NCBI RefSeq assembly: GCF_004366595.1
Contig: NZ_SORE01000001.1
Coordinates: 372,001-436,000 of the forward strand
Length of the DNA stretch: 64,000 bases
Reading direction: 5' to 3'
Origin: Paraburkholderia rhizosphaerae
GTDB taxonomy: Bacteria > Pseudomonadota > Gammaproteobacteria > Burkholderiales > Burkholderiaceae
The notes under the pieces are model-generated. The model worked only from the letters and a program-made list of their open reading frames with translations, searched no databases and was not told the origin of the DNA. Below are positions 25,782 to 34,091 of the stretch, one piece after another; positions within the stretch are counted from its first letter, which is position 1; every line of letters starts with the position of its first letter. The position numbers were made by a program, and so were the translations under genes.

Positions 25782-27404
25782 ATGCGCACGGCTCAACTGG
25801 GCTCACGACCGCTCGACAAAGAGTCCAGGGAATGCTGGTACTCGACGAAATTCGTGTACCTGCTCGCGATCTTCGTCGTGCTGGTTCTGGGCGCGTCGCT
25901 CGCGGCCGCATTTGGCTTCCTGACGCACGACTCATGGAACTACCTGCTTCTCGCACAATCGCTCAAGCGCGGCGAAGGCTGTTCGATCGCAGGCGCGTAT
26001 TTCTCGATGTTCCCGTGCGGGTATCCGCTGGCGCTCGCGCTGACCGCGCCTTCCGCCGACATCGCGAGCCTGATGATCAGCAGCAAGGCCACGAACGTGA
26101 TCCTGCTGTTCTTCGCGTTTCTGCTGCTGCAACGCACGTTGCGCAACGTGCTGGTGCCGACGTTCGTGGTCATCAATCCGTTCACGATCGGGTTGTTTCT
26201 GTACACGTGGTCGGAAAACCTCTTTCTGCTCGCCTGCTGCGGTAGCCTGTTTGCGCTGTCGCGCGTGCATCGGCGCGACGCGTCCTATCCGTATGGCGCC
26301 GTCGCGCTGCTGACCTTCTTCCTGCTCGTTGGCGTGTCGTCGCGCTATTTTTTCGCGCCTTTCGCGGCGGTTATTTTCTTGTGCGCGTGGCGGGCGTATG
26401 GCACGCGCACCGCGCTCAGGACGTTACCCGCGTTTATCGCCGCGGCGCTGTTCTTCATCGCTTATCTGAAGCTCAACACAGTGCTCAGCGGCCTTGCCAC
26501 CGGCATGCCGCGCATTCCCGCGCCGGAGACGCCCGCTTTCCTCGTGTTTCGATTCGTTCGGCAACTGACGAAGGAGGTCGTGATACTCGGCGTCTCGGTG
26601 GCGGCGCTGCTATGGCTGACGCGCAAATACTGGTCGAAGCGCGCGGAAGATAGAACTGCGGACCGAACCGCCGACAACACCACCGCGCCCGAATCACGGA
26701 TGCTCGCGCTGATGGGCGCAGGCTTTCTGCTGCTTGCTTTCTGTCTGCGGTTTCGAACCCAGTACGACCTGTATGACCCGCGCACGCTCAGCTACGGGCT
26801 GACCTTCGTCGTCGCCGGGCTAATCGGATTGCGGACCCGCATTCCGACACCCCGTTTTCCGGCCGGGCCAGCGGTGATTTACGGCGTGCTAGTCCTGCTG
26901 GCGGCGCTGACCGACGCGGCGGCGTACTCGGGTAGTGCCTGGCTACCGATGCTGAAGGACACGCTGGCGAACGGGTACGCGTCACCGGTCGCGGCGTTGC
27001 AGCGCTATCGCGGCCCTGCAACGGACGCCGACCTGATCGTCACATTGCGTCGGCCGCCGCGCGTCGCCGAGACCGTGGACGATGAAGCACGCCTCTACTA
27101 TCCGACGCATGCATCGATCGTCGATATCCGCACGGGTCCGTACTCGAAGCCCGATAGCGTCGCGGATTTAATGAAAGCCATTGCCGGTCATCATGCCCAT
27201 GCGTGCGTGATCGATTTCACGCAATTCGCGTCGCGCGACGATCTGCAGCGGCACCTGGACGGGTCGTTTCCTGTCGCGTTTTCGTTCGGTTCCGGCCGAT
27301 GGTGGCCAGCCACCGTGTATCAGCCGAGTTTCGATCCCGGCATGCGTGATTACCTGCTGTCGATCTTCCAGCCCGGACGATACGTTCCGTGCGCTCGCAA
27401 CTGA
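25782..27404 (+). CDS. Polytopic membrane protein, GT-C glycosyltransferase-like
   Basis: 540 residues. The first membrane segment (FVYLLAIFVVLVLGASLAAAF) is followed by a loop with FLTHDSWNYLLLAQSLKRGEG, where the HD pair and the following helix look like the catalytic first loop of GT-C lipid-linked sugar transferases. About ten to twelve segments follow, with a soluble C-terminal part of about 130 residues. The assignment rests on topology and loop pattern, so the donor is unknown. The ATG at 25782 has GGGAGA at suitable distance. Followed by the ligase-like gene. Confidence 0.62.
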   Translation: MRTAQLGSRPLDKESRECWYSTKFVYLLAIFVVLVLGASLAAAFGFLTHDSWNYLLLAQSLKRGEGCSIAGAYFSMFPCGYPLALALTAPSADIASLMISSKATNVILLFFAFLLLQRTLRNVLVPTFVVINPFTIGLFLYTWSENLFLLACCGSLFALSRVHRRDASYPYGAVALLTFFLLVGVSSRYFFAPFAAVIFLCAWRAYGTRTALRTLPAFIAAALFFIAYLKLNTVLSGLATGMPRIPAPETPAFLVFRFVRQLTKEVVILGVSVAALLWLTRKYWSKRAEDRTADRTADNTTAPESRMLALMGAGFLLLAFCLRFRTQYDLYDPRTLSYGLTFVVAGLIGLRTRIPTPRFPAGPAVIYGVLVLLAALTDAAAYSGSAWLPMLKDTLANGYASPVAALQRYRGPATDADLIVTLRRPPRVAETVDDEARLYYPTHASIVDIRTGPYSKPDSVADLMKAIAGHHAHACVIDFTQFASRDDLQRHLDGSFPVAFSFGSGRWWPATVYQPSFDPGMRDYLLSIFQPGRYVPCARN

Positions 27405-27476
27405 ACGCAACCGCTAGTGCTTTGTTATGCACCGCACCAACAGCGGTTGATCCAGATGGCGGCCGGACGCCGCTGG

Positions 27477-27489
27477 CGATATAAACGAC
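27477..27489 (+). promoter_or_regulatory. 13-mer shared by two membrane-protein genes, copy 2
   Basis: GCGATATAAACGA, identical to 25745-25757, about 35 bases before the ATG at 27524. Confidence 0.4.
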
Positions 27490-27523
27490 TACCGGGGTTA
27501 GCGTCTAAAAAGGATCGACCAAC

Positions 27524-29062
27524 ATGGAAATTCAGGTATTCGCCGTGGTCGTGCTCGTGTTGGGCATGCTCGCGCTGAACGTCGAATCCCATTGGTCGAT
27601 GTACATCCTCGTCGTCAGTTGGCTGTTCGCGGCCGCGGCCACCCTGACGGTGGGCGGCATTACCCTTCCTCCCGAAACACTGTTCCTGATCTTCCTCTTT
27701 ATCCGTGCGTTCAATATGGGCGGCCCGGCCGGACTGTGGCGACCACTCGCGCCCGGCAGTCCCGGCTTCCCCCTGGTGTGGCTCGCGGTCGTTGCGCTGA
27801 TCGGCGCGTGGTTCCTGCCGCGTGCGTTCGCGGGCGCGACCAATGTGTTCGCAATCAGCAAGGACGCTGCCGATCCGAATGCCGTGGGGCCCGTGCCGCT
27901 TGCGCCGGTGTCCGGGAACCTCACGCAGTCCGTGTACTTCATCAGCGACGTGGTGATCTATTGCTGCATGACGATTTTTCTCGCGAGAAAGGACGGCTAC
28001 CGGCATCTGGCGCTGGCGATGCTCGTGCTCGCCGGGCTGAATGTGGTCGCGGGCGTCGTCGATATGGTTGGCGGCGCCGTTGGAATTAACGCGCTAGGCT
28101 GGATCAAGACTGCGGGCTACACGATTCACGACGGCGAGGAAGTGGGCGGGCTGCGACGCATCACCGGCACATTCACCGAAGCGTCCACGTATGCCGGCTT
28201 CACGATGCAGCTGTTCGCGTTCACGGCCAACATGTGGCTGTTCGGCTACCGGCCGCGCCTGACGGGCCTGATTGCGCTCGCGTCGGTCGTGCTGATCATG
28301 TTGTCGACGTCGACCACCGCGTACGTCGGCATGGTCGCCTACCTGATGGTGCTGCTATGCAGCCGCGACGACCGGATCTGGCCGCACGCCCGCGCGAGAA
28401 AGGGATATTTGTTCGCTGCCGTCGGTTGTCTCGCGATCCTTGCGCTGTTGTTCAGCCTGATATTCAAGCCGGGCATGCTCGAATCGGTGCTCGGCTTTTT
28501 CAACGACACCGTGATGGCGAAGGCCGACAGCGATTCGGGACGCGAGCGCGGTTCATGGAACCAGCAGGCGATCACGAATATTATCGATACCTATGGGTTC
28601 GGCATCGGGCTCGGTAGCGCGCGAACCTCCAGTTTTGTGCTTGCTCTGCTGTCGAACCTTGGCTTCGCCGGAGCGGTGCTGTTCGGCGTGTTCGCATGGA
28701 ACTGCCTCGTCGCGCGCATTCCGGTGCAGGCGCCGCTGCTCAGCCGGATGGTCTGCCATTCGATGCGTCAGGCGATGTTCGCGGCGTTGATCATGTGCTC
28801 GATAGCCGGCACGATGTTCAACCTCGGATCGAATTTTTATGTGTTCGCCGCTGCGACGACCGCGCTGTCGCTCACCGCGCGAAGAATGGCGCCGAGTCGT
28901 CGCGTCAATGGCGCCAGTGACGGCGATGTGCCATTGGTGGCGCCTGCGCCGCGGCGGCAGACACGCATGTCACCGAAGGCGTCCGGTAAGGCCGCGCACC
29001 TGTCGCTGGTTGAAAGTGGCAAGCGCCGGAGCCGCGTGCCCGCATGGCCGAACAAGGGTTGA
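27524..29062 (+). CDS. O-antigen ligase-like membrane protein
   Basis: 512 residues with about eleven membrane segments. The large periplasmic loop includes FTEASTYAGFTMQLFAF and later DSDSGRERGSWNQQAITNI with YGFGIGLGSARTSS, the region where Wzy/WaaL-type proteins have their conserved R and H/G-rich motifs. The tail (about 470-512) is basic and soluble. Likely a polymerase or ligase of a surface glycan. AAGGA lies 10 bases before the ATG. Confidence 0.75.
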   Translation: MEIQVFAVVVLVLGMLALNVESHWSMYILVVSWLFAAAATLTVGGITLPPETLFLIFLFIRAFNMGGPAGLWRPLAPGSPGFPLVWLAVVALIGAWFLPRAFAGATNVFAISKDAADPNAVGPVPLAPVSGNLTQSVYFISDVVIYCCMTIFLARKDGYRHLALAMLVLAGLNVVAGVVDMVGGAVGINALGWIKTAGYTIHDGEEVGGLRRITGTFTEASTYAGFTMQLFAFTANMWLFGYRPRLTGLIALASVVLIMLSTSTTAYVGMVAYLMVLLCSRDDRIWPHARARKGYLFAAVGCLAILALLFSLIFKPGMLESVLGFFNDTVMAKADSDSGRERGSWNQQAITNIIDTYGFGIGLGSARTSSFVLALLSNLGFAGAVLFGVFAWNCLVARIPVQAPLLSRMVCHSMRQAMFAALIMCSIAGTMFNLGSNFYVFAAATTALSLTARRMAPSRRVNGASDGDVPLVAPAPRRQTRMSPKASGKAAHLSLVESGKRRSRVPAWPNKG

Positions 29063-29237
29063 CCCGGTCAACACGCGGCCAAGCCTAGCCGGATGACAAC
29101 AGCATCGTAAATTGAAGCCACCGGCCTGGCGAGTCGATTTACTCTGCAATCCAAACGGTAAAAACTCGTGCGCAACCCGGCGATCGGCCAGCTTCCGCGA
29201 CGACGTTTTACCGCTGATCGAATCACGAATCGCGTAT

Positions 29238-29255
29238 AGGTGAGCGTTTTCAGGA
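29238..29255 (-). repeat. Distal iteron-like site B
   Basis: AGGTGAGCGTTTTCAGGA; its reverse complement TCCTGAAAACGCTCACCT is identical to the origin copy at 5991-6008. It lies in the gap between the ligase-like gene and the aldehyde dehydrogenase gene, about 23 kb from the origin. Confidence 0.8.
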
Positions 29256-29338
29256 GCCGCACGTATGCCGCACGTATGCCGCACGAACGGACACCGCGAC
29301 TCCCTCACCCGACCCCGCGCCCAGCTTGCGCATGACGA

Positions 29339-30715
29339 TCATGTCTTGAACACGATCATCTTCTCCGCCGTCATCTCATGCGCGGTGTACGGAATGCCGC
29401 CAATGCCATACCCGGACTCATGCCGTCCCGCGAACGGCATCCAGTCGGTGCGGAACGCGGTGTGATCGTTGATCATCACCGCCGATGCATCGAGCCCTTC
29501 GGCCGCTTCGAACGCGGACGCCAGATCGCGCGTGAAAATGCTGGACTGAAACGCGACCGGCAGCGAATTGGCCTCGGCAATCGCTTCGTCCAGTGACTGA
29601 AACGGATAAACACAGGTCAGCGGCCCAAAGACCTCGAGCGTGGAGACCTTCGCGTCTTTCGGCGGATTCACGAGCACGGCGGGCGTTAGCGTGGTCGCAC
29701 TGACACGGCCCCCGCCGAGCTGCGTCGCCCCCGCCGCTACCGCTTCGCTGATCCAGCCTTCCACACGCTCCGACTCCGACGGCGTGATCAGCGGCCCGAC
29801 TTCGGTTTCGGGCCGAACCGGATCACCCACTCGCAAAGCGGCCACGCGCGCGGCAAAGCGATCGACGAATTCCTTCTGCAGGTCCGCATGCACATAGATA
29901 CGCTGGATCGACACGCAGACCTGGCCCGCGTGGTAATAGCCGCCCTTGACGATCGGATCGATGATGCGGTCCAGGTCCGCGCTTCTGTCGACGATCGCCG
30001 GCGCAACACCGCCATGCTCCAGTGCACAACGCGCACCCGGTGCAAGCTTCGACCGTAAATGCCAGCCGACCCGCGCGGATCCGATGAAACTGAGGAAAGC
30101 GACCCGCGAGTCGGTCGCGAATGCTTCAGACAATCCGCGTGCTTCGGGCAAAAAGGTTTGCACCCAGCCTTCCGGCATGCCGGCCTCGTTGACCAGATCG
30201 ACCAGTTCAAAGCAGCTCAGCGGCGTCGCGCTCGCCGGCTTCACGATGACCGGGCACCCGGTGGCGATCGCAGGTGCAACCTGGTGCACGACCAGGTTCA
30301 ACGGATGATTGAAGGCCGAGATCGCGGCGACGACGCCGATCGGCTCGGCAATCGTCCATGCGCGGCGATTGTCGCTAGCCGGCGTAATGCCCATCGGAAT
30401 CTCCGAGCCGGCGCGCGTGCGCAGCAGTTCCGCCGCATTGCGCACGCCATCGATCGCGCGGTCCGTCTCGATCAGCGCATCGGTATAGGGCTTGCCGCCT
30501 TCGCGCGCGATCAGCCGGCCGAAGTGCTCACGCTTTGCTTCCATCAGGGTTGCGAGCTTGCGCAGCACGTCGATGCGCTGATGCGGCTTCAGCCAGCCTT
30601 TGCGGTCCTTGAACAGCTTCCACGCGGTGGCGAGCTTGCGCTCGAGCGCGGCGGCATCGTCGGCCGGAAGCTGCGTGATCGGTTCACGGTCGAATGCCTG
30701 GACAACTTCAATCAT
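29339..30715 (-). CDS. NAD(P)-dependent aldehyde dehydrogenase
   Basis: 458 residues from the ATG preceded by AGGAGG. The ALDH fold shows catalytic Cys in GQVCVSIQRIYVH, general base Glu in ALEHGGVAP, the Asn of the oxyanion hole in SAFNHPLNLV and FGPLTCVYPF near the end. It is closest in pattern to phosphonoacetaldehyde/lactaldehyde-type enzymes with NAD+. No pathway partner is adjacent. The gene is bracketed by distal iteron-like sites B and C. Confidence 0.9.
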   Translation of the reverse strand: MIEVVQAFDREPITQLPADDAAALERKLATAWKLFKDRKGWLKPHQRIDVLRKLATLMEAKREHFGRLIAREGGKPYTDALIETDRAIDGVRNAAELLRTRAGSEIPMGITPASDNRRAWTIAEPIGVVAAISAFNHPLNLVVHQVAPAIATGCPVIVKPASATPLSCFELVDLVNEAGMPEGWVQTFLPEARGLSEAFATDSRVAFLSFIGSARVGWHLRSKLAPGARCALEHGGVAPAIVDRSADLDRIIDPIVKGGYYHAGQVCVSIQRIYVHADLQKEFVDRFAARVAALRVGDPVRPETEVGPLITPSESERVEGWISEAVAAGATQLGGGRVSATTLTPAVLVNPPKDAKVSTLEVFGPLTCVYPFQSLDEAIAEANSLPVAFQSSIFTRDLASAFEAAEGLDASAVMINDHTAFRTDWMPFAGRHESGYGIGGIPYTAHEMTAEKMIVFKT

Positions 30716-30846
30716 GTTGACCTCCTGGGGTTGAGGTCCCCTTGTCGGGGAAATGCCGGCGTGCCCTGTTGAGTCGAAGCTTAATCGCTCCGTCCGCGCG
30801 GCGCAGATATCGCGCGAATCGTGTGAGTGGCCGCGAACTTGCGTCA

Positions 30847-30864
30847 AGGTGAGGTTTTTCGGGA
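30847..30864 (-). repeat. Distal iteron-like site C
   Basis: AGGTGAGGTTTTTCGGGA; its reverse complement TCCCGAAAAACCTCACCT differs from origin copy 6053-6070 only at the first base. It is between the divergent aldehyde dehydrogenase and patatin genes. Confidence 0.82.
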
Positions 30865-31024
30865 GTCGCTGCGCAGCCGGTTCCTATCGTACGCGTCGAC
30901 GGAAAGAGTCAACGATGCTTGCTGAATCGCACAACGCGCATCGCGCATCGTTATCGATCGAAATCTTTACCATTCGGCAGTTGCCTTATACCCTTCGTGA
31001 TACTGCGACGATCCGGAAGACGCG

Positions 31025-32083
31025 ATGACCGATCCATCCGTTCCTCTTCAAGCATCAGGCAACGAACCGCCATTGCTTATCGATCTGGCCTTGCAGGGCG
31101 GCGGTTCGCACGGCGCTTTCACATGGGGCGTGCTCGACCGGTTGCTTGAAGAACCGCGCTTGCGGATCGAAGGCATCTCGGGCACATCGGCCGGTGCGAT
31201 GAACGCGGCGGTGCTGGTCAGCGGTCTCGCGAAGGACGGTGCGGCGGGCGCGCGACAGGCGCTCGAATCGTTCTGGCGGCGCGTCGCCGACGGCGCACTG
31301 TTCAGCCCGTTCCGGCGCAGTCCGCTCGACGTGCTGCTCGGCCGCTGGACGCTCGATCACTCGCCGATATTCCTCGCGCTCGACATGATGGCGCGCGTTG
31401 TGTCCCCATACGACCTGAGCCCGACGCCAGTCAATCCGTTGCGGCGCATCCTTGCCGAAAGTATCGACTTCGACGCGCTGCGCGCTTCGCGCGTCAAGCT
31501 CTTCATTACCGCGACGCGCGTGCGCACCGGACAGGGGCGCATCTTCCGCAACGCGGATCTGACACCGGACGTGCTGCTGGCGTCCGCCTGTTTGCCGACC
31601 CTCTTTCAGGCTATCGAGATTGACGGCGAAACGTACTGGGATGGCGGCTATGCCGGCAATCCGACCATTACGCCGCTAATTCGCGAATGCGAATCGAGCG
31701 ACACGGTGCTGGTGCAGGTCAATCCGGTCGAACGCACGGAGACGCCGCGTTCGGCCCGCGATATCGTCAGTCGCCTGAACGAGGTTGCGTTCAACGCGCC
31801 GCTTATCAAGGAACTGCGCATGATGGCGCTGCTGCACAAGGCAGCGGATGCCGGCTGCGCTGAAGGTCGTCGTTGGGCGGCGATGCGCATCCACCGCATT
31901 TCAAGTCCGGTGATGAACACGCTCGGCTACTCATCGAAGCTCAATGCCGAATGGCGCTTCCTGACGATGCTGCGCGACGAAGGGCGCAAGAGCGCAGAAG
32001 CGTTTCTCGATCTGCATGGCATCGATCTTGGCGTGCGCTCGTCGCTCGACCTCGATGCGCTGCTCGACGGAGTGCTCCAATGA
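31025..32083 (+). CDS. Patatin-like phospholipase
   Basis: 352 residues. The patatin oxyanion loop GGGSHGAF is at about residue 25 and the nucleophile elbow GTSAG about 30 residues later; the Asp of the catalytic dyad is in WDGGYAGNP. No signal peptide, so it is probably cytoplasmic lipid acyl hydrolase. Its stop overlaps the next start by ATGA. Confidence 0.9.
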   Translation: MTDPSVPLQASGNEPPLLIDLALQGGGSHGAFTWGVLDRLLEEPRLRIEGISGTSAGAMNAAVLVSGLAKDGAAGARQALESFWRRVADGALFSPFRRSPLDVLLGRWTLDHSPIFLALDMMARVVSPYDLSPTPVNPLRRILAESIDFDALRASRVKLFITATRVRTGQGRIFRNADLTPDVLLASACLPTLFQAIEIDGETYWDGGYAGNPTITPLIRECESSDTVLVQVNPVERTETPRSARDIVSRLNEVAFNAPLIKELRMMALLHKAADAGCAEGRRWAAMRIHRISSPVMNTLGYSSKLNAEWRFLTMLRDEGRKSAEAFLDLHGIDLGVRSSLDLDALLDGVLQ

Positions 32084-33540
32084 CCGCGATGACGCTGGTC
32101 GGCCTTGCCGGCATGCTGGTGAGTCTTGCCGCGCTGATCTGGTTCGCGTATCGCGGCTGGAGTGTGCTGCTGCTCGCGCCGCTGGCCGCGATGCTCGCCG
32201 CGCTGGTGTCCGCCGAACCGGTGCTTGCGCATTGGACGCTGACTTTTATGGGCAGCGCGTCGCGCTTCGTCGCGCAGTTCTTTCCGCTGTTCCTGCTTGG
32301 CGCGCTGTTCGGCAAGCTGATGGAAGACAGCGGATCGGTCGATGCGATCGCGCAGTACATGATGCGAAAGCTTGGCGCGCGCCGCGCGGTGCTGGCGGTA
32401 GTAATCGGCGGGGCGATCGTCACGTATGGCGGCGTGAGTCTGTTTGTCGCGTTCTTCGTGCTGGCGCCGATGGCCGAAGCGCTGTTTCGCTCCGCTAACG
32501 TGCCGCGCCGGTTGATGCCCGCTGCAATCGCGCTCGGCACGTCGACGTTTACGATGTCCGCGCTGCCCGGCACACCTGCGATACAAAACGCGATTCCGAT
32601 GCCATTCTTCGGCACCACGCCGTTCGCGGCGCCGGGCCTCGGCGTGATTGCGAGCGCGGTAATGGTGGCGTTCGGATTGTGGTGGCTCGCGCGTGAGGAA
32701 TCGGCGGCGCGCCGGGCGGGCGAAGGCTTCGGCGGCGAACCGCTGACCGCGAATGACGAAGAACTGGTGCGTGAGCGCGCGACCGTGTCGCAAGCGTTCG
32801 ACCCCGCCGAGATTGCGAACGGCAGCGTGAGCGCCAATCGACCGCCGTTCGGTGTCGCGATCGTGCCGCTGATCGTTGTGGTGGGGCTGAACTTCGCGAT
32901 GAACGTTCTGATTCTGCCGCGCATCGACGCGTCGTATCTCAGCGAGCCGCGTTGGGGCAACACGACGCTTGCCGCGGTCAGCGGCGTATGGGGCGTGCTG
33001 GTCGCGCTGGCGGTCGCGATCGTGGTGCTGGTTTTCCTCAATCGTTCGCGGCTGCCCGCGCTACGCGCAAGTGTCGACGCGGGCGCGAATGCGTCGGTGC
33101 TGCCGGTGTTGAGTGTCGGCAGTCTGGTCGGCTATGGCGCGGTGATTGCGGCGTTGCCCGCGTTCGAAACCGTGCGCGAATGGGTGCTCGGCATCGGCGG
33201 CGGGCCGCTCGTGTCGCTCGCGGTTGCGACGAATCTGCTCGCCGCGCTGACGGGTTCGGCGTCCGGTGGTTTGACGATCGCGCTTGACGCGTTAGGGCGC
33301 ACTTATCTGGAACTGGCCGCCGCGCATCATATCGATCCGGCGCTATTGCATCGCGTTGCCGTGATGTCGTCGGGCACGCTCGATAGTCTGCCGCACAACG
33401 GCGCGGTCGTGACCTTGCTGGCGGTGTGCGGCACGACGCACAAGCAAAGCTATCGCGACATTGTGATGGTCGCTGTGATCGGTGCGCTGCTTGCGCTGGC
33501 TGTTGTGATCGTGCTGGGGTCGCTGTTCGGTACCTTCTAG
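32080..33540 (+). CDS. GntP-family permease
   Basis: 486 residues with about twelve membrane segments and the GntP/CitMHS-like halves: FFPLFLLGALFGKLMEDSG, VTYGGVSLFVAFFVLAPM, TMSALPGTPAIQNAIP, then LLAALTGSASGGLTIALDALG and DSLPHNGAVVTLLAVCGTTH. These import gluconate or hydroxy-acids such as 3-hydroxybutyrate. Coupled to the patatin gene through a 4-base overlap. The ATG at 32080 was chosen because longer versions read through the upstream gene. Confidence 0.88.
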   Translation: MTAMTLVGLAGMLVSLAALIWFAYRGWSVLLLAPLAAMLAALVSAEPVLAHWTLTFMGSASRFVAQFFPLFLLGALFGKLMEDSGSVDAIAQYMMRKLGARRAVLAVVIGGAIVTYGGVSLFVAFFVLAPMAEALFRSANVPRRLMPAAIALGTSTFTMSALPGTPAIQNAIPMPFFGTTPFAAPGLGVIASAVMVAFGLWWLAREESAARRAGEGFGGEPLTANDEELVRERATVSQAFDPAEIANGSVSANRPPFGVAIVPLIVVVGLNFAMNVLILPRIDASYLSEPRWGNTTLAAVSGVWGVLVALAVAIVVLVFLNRSRLPALRASVDAGANASVLPVLSVGSLVGYGAVIAALPAFETVREWVLGIGGGPLVSLAVATNLLAALTGSASGGLTIALDALGRTYLELAAAHHIDPALLHRVAVMSSGTLDSLPHNGAVVTLLAVCGTTHKQSYRDIVMVAVIGALLALAVVIVLGSLFGTF

Positions 33541-34091
33541 TCAGCGTTGCCCGTGAGTGGTGTACCCGGGTCGGTGTTGCATCGACACGCGAATTTCGAT
33601 CTGCGTGGCGTTACGTTCAACCGCCGACTCGCGGACTCACGTGATGTGCTCGCGCTTGATCGCACACCGGCATCGCGGCAGAGGTGAGCTTTTTCGGGGG
33701 CTGGGAATCGGTGCCCAACTTTGAATTTCGCGCTCACCTTTCGGTCATCTGCATTGCCGGAATCACGCGCATCAGCATCCGAAACTTTCGATCCGTAAGC
33801 ATGATCGACACCCCCGTCAAAAATATTTTCAACGCACGGGAATAAACCTCGAGAAGCCCGCGTTCTCACCACGGCGCGTATCTTTTCGCGCGCACACGCC
33901 GTTTTAGCGATCGCCGAAGTAGCGTTCGCATCCGATCAGGTCCCCACTTTCGTGCTCGTTCAGCCGCGCGCATCGCCGCGCGCGGCTGCCGCATGCCGTT
34001 CGTGCACTACGCGTGGTTGGCGTTATTCGTCATCCGCACACACGCAGCGAAACGGCACATAACTGAAGTGCGTTCGAAAGGGGATCGATTC
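33541..34091. other. Intergenic region before the TonB receptor gene
   Basis: 550 bases without a supported gene. It holds one good and one degenerate iteron-like site (33682-33699; 33722-33739). No clear Fur box was seen upstream of the receptor gene. Confidence 0.55.
33682..33699 (-). repeat. Distal iteron-like site D
   Basis: AGGTGAGCTTTTTCGGGG; reverse complement CCCCGAAAAAGCTCACCT. It lies about 27 kb from the end of the origin array and about 29 kb from the rep start. A weak partner at 33722-33739 (TGAATTTCGCGCTCACCT) is in the opposite direction and keeps only the right half. Confidence 0.78.
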
